In this document: positions 38,632-39,862 of the stretch, in pieces
Numbering within the stretch: position 1 is the first letter of the stretch
Layout: every line of letters starts with the position of its first letter
Origin: Angelakisella sp.
Lineage (GTDB): Bacteria; Bacillota; Clostridia; Oscillospirales; Ruminococcaceae
Assembly: GCA_020025195.1 (NCBI GenBank)
Contig: JAHHSN010000011.1
Coordinates: 1-39,862 of the forward strand
Length of the DNA: 39,862 bases
Direction: 5' to 3'
The notes under the pieces: model-generated
Databases searched by the model: none
Told to the model about the DNA's origin: nothing
The model's input: only the letters and a program-made list of their open reading frames with translations
Program-made: the position numbers and the translations under genes

Positions 38632-39650
38632 ATGGCAATCAATTTACATGGCAGAAACTTTTTGGCAATGGAGGACTTTACTCCGGATGAACTGCGGTAT
38701 CTGTTGGATCTTTCCCACCAGCTGAAAGCAGAGAAGAAACTCGGCAAGGATCAGAGAAGATTTGTCGGGAAAAATCTTCTCTGATGCTGTTTGAGATGGG
38801 TTCCACCAGAACCCGCTGCGCATTTGAAACTTCGGCTGCCGATCTCGGGATGGGTTCCACCTATCTTGCAAACTCTCATTTCGGTGTCAAGGAAACGGTG
38901 AAAGACTCCATGCGGGTATTCAGCGCAATGTATGATGTGATTGTTTACCGCGGCATGGAGCATCAGCAGCTGCTCGACATGGCCAGAGATTGCAGCATTC
39001 CGCTCATCAACGGTTTTACCTCTTATGAGCATCCCACCCAGATGCTGGCCGATTTTATGACGCTGGAAGAGATCTGGGGCAGGAACGGCTTCAAAAACAG
39101 GACTTTCTGCTTCTGCGGCAGCGGCATCAACGGTGTAGCAACTAGCTATGCAGTTACCTGTGCACTCCTCGGAATGAATTTCCGCTTTGTCGGACCGGCT
39201 GACAGCCACATGACTCCGGATGAGCTGAGAATGGTCCAGGACCTTTACCGCAGATACAGCCCCAACAACACGCTGGAGATCACTTAGGATTTGGACCGCG
39301 TCAAAGGTGCTGATGTGATTTCTACCGAGAACTGGGGCGATTTCACAGCACCGGCTGAAACCTGGATCCCCGGCATCGCGAAATACCGTGCCTATCCGGT
39401 CAATCAGGCCCTGATCGACCGGACCGAGAACCCCGACGTCTTTGTAATCCATATGCTGCCCTCCAGCCACAATTGCGATCACTCTGCAGGAAAAGAACTG
39501 ATGAGCGCTCTGGATGCTCCCACGGCTGAATTTATTTCTCACGGTCTTGAAGTGACCGATGATGTGTTTGAGGCCAACAGCTCTGTCATCTTCCGCGAAG
39601 CGGAAAACCGTCAGCATACGATTAAAGCAGTGATGGCTGCTCTGTTATAA
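38632..39650 (+). pseudogene. Ornithine/putrescine carbamoyltransferase-family gene, disrupted
   Basis: The start (ATG 38632, AGGAGG upstream) reads as an ArgF-family transcarbamylase: HGRNFLAMEDFTPDELRYLL, GKNLL, then a stop (TGA 38782-38784). The family sequence resumes in another frame at 38784 with MLFEMGSTRTRCAFETS (carbamoyl phosphate site STRTR), then HPTQML. An in-frame TAG (39285-39287) interrupts it again, after which DLDRVKGADV and VTDDVFEANSS continue to 39650. Removing a duplicated CT (CTTCTCTG) restores GKNLLMLFE, the family spacing. The usual HCLP cysteine is replaced (HMLPSSHN), and no SMG loop is seen. Likely inactive; sequencing error is possible. A deiminase-like gene follows. 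Confidence 0.85.
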
Positions 39651-39673
39651 TGAGAAAGAAAGGAATGGATATC

Positions 39674-39862
39674 ATGTTAACCAACTATCGTTATCCCTTA
39701 GAATTTGAAGCACAGGATGCGGTCTTTATCAACTGGGTCGCCGATCAGTATGCGGCTGAGGGCTACGATTCGCATCAGACATTTGTCGATGTCATCAGGA
39801 ACCTTGTCGGTCATGCCAAGGTCTACGTCAACTGCGGCGTAGAGGGCACCATTGCGGACTGC
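39674..39862 (+). CDS. Agmatine deiminase-like protein, N-terminal part
   Basis: The first 63 codons of a gene cut by the window edge. The start MLTNYRYPLEFEAQDAVFIN and the following WVADQYAAEGYDSH and VYVNCGVEG resemble the N-terminal propeller blade of the peptidylarginine/agmatine deiminase (PAD_porph) family. In the agmatine deiminase pathway this enzyme makes N-carbamoylputrescine, which a carbamoyltransferase then splits; the gene directly before it is of that type. AAAGGA precedes the ATG; an ATG at 39665 is an alternative. The catalytic residues lie beyond the window, so the call is tentative. Confidence 0.6.
   Translation, partial: MLTNYRYPLEFEAQDAVFINWVADQYAAEGYDSHQTFVDVIRNLVGHAKVYVNCGVEGTIADC

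Noticed and set aside
38760..38790. Programmed -1 frameshift in the carbamoyltransferase gene
   Set aside because: No proper slippery heptamer and no family precedent. A CT duplication restores the exact family spacing, and a second stop occurs later in the gene.
39285..39287. TAG read as an amino acid (pyrrolysine-type recoding)
   Set aside because: Nothing in the window suggests the needed machinery, and family members have an ordinary residue here; a point mutation is simpler.
1..39862. CRISPR array, rRNA genes, complete tRNA genes, prophage or insertion sequence
   Set aside because: No regularly spaced direct repeats, no rRNA or complete tRNA sequence, and no transposase, integrase or phage structural gene were found in either strand.

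Overview
The window looks like a chromosome segment of an anaerobic, spore-forming, fairly GC-rich Firmicute, probably a clostridium of the Oscillospirales type. The case rests on the spoIIAA-spoIIAB-sigF sporulation operon, an HrcA/CIRCE-controlled chaperone operon, a T-box leader in front of valS, oxygen-sensitive pyruvate formate-lyase with its radical SAM activase, strong AGGAGG ribosome binding sites, and several TTG starts. The genus is inference; there is no rRNA gene in the window.

Layout. 1-3100 (minus strand): a uridine kinase-like gene, then zur-znuC-znuB behind a consensus promoter and a Fur/Zur-type operator. 3113-3306: a GC-rich, nested palindromic element with three perfect inner hairpins. 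3.4-9 kb: mltG (minus), then a small membrane protein, recD2, comF and mreB (plus). 9-12.3 kb: a Dabb-domain protein (minus), a secreted polysaccharide deacetylase, and the pseudouridine degradation pair psuK-psuG. 12.5-15.8 kb: pflB-pflA with a consensus promoter, an upstream palindrome and a 120-nt leader. 16-21.6 kb: a small multidrug export-type membrane protein (minus), then hrcA-grpE-dnaK-dnaJ. 21.7-26.5 kb: a YfbR-like nucleotidase (minus), a TAXI-type TRAP transporter (binding lipoprotein plus fused permease) and a CYTH protein. 26.5-30.9 kb: T-box, valS, folC. 31-32.4 kb: the sigma F operon. 32.5-36.9 kb (minus): a 48-residue membrane peptide with a PETGD motif and its own promoter and terminator, then a four-gene operon for osmolyte uptake: a GntR/TrkA_C regulator resembling BusR, an ATPase with CBS domains, a permease and a permease/binding-protein fusion. 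37-39.9 kb: a ribbon-helix-helix protein with a perfect operator, a short hypothetical gene, a tRNA 3'-end fragment, a TetR regulator, a broken carbamoyltransferase gene and the start of an agmatine deiminase-like gene.

Most of the window is ordinary core genome. The places that stand out are the nested palindrome near 3.2 kb, the PETGD mini-protein at 32.6 kb, the BusR-type osmolyte operon, and the right end (from about 37.5 kb). There, AT-richer sequence, a tRNA 3' scar, repeated TetR-type palindromes and a decaying carbamoyltransferase suggest the edge of an acquired segment. I found no CRISPR array, intact insertion sequence, prophage or clear defence system.
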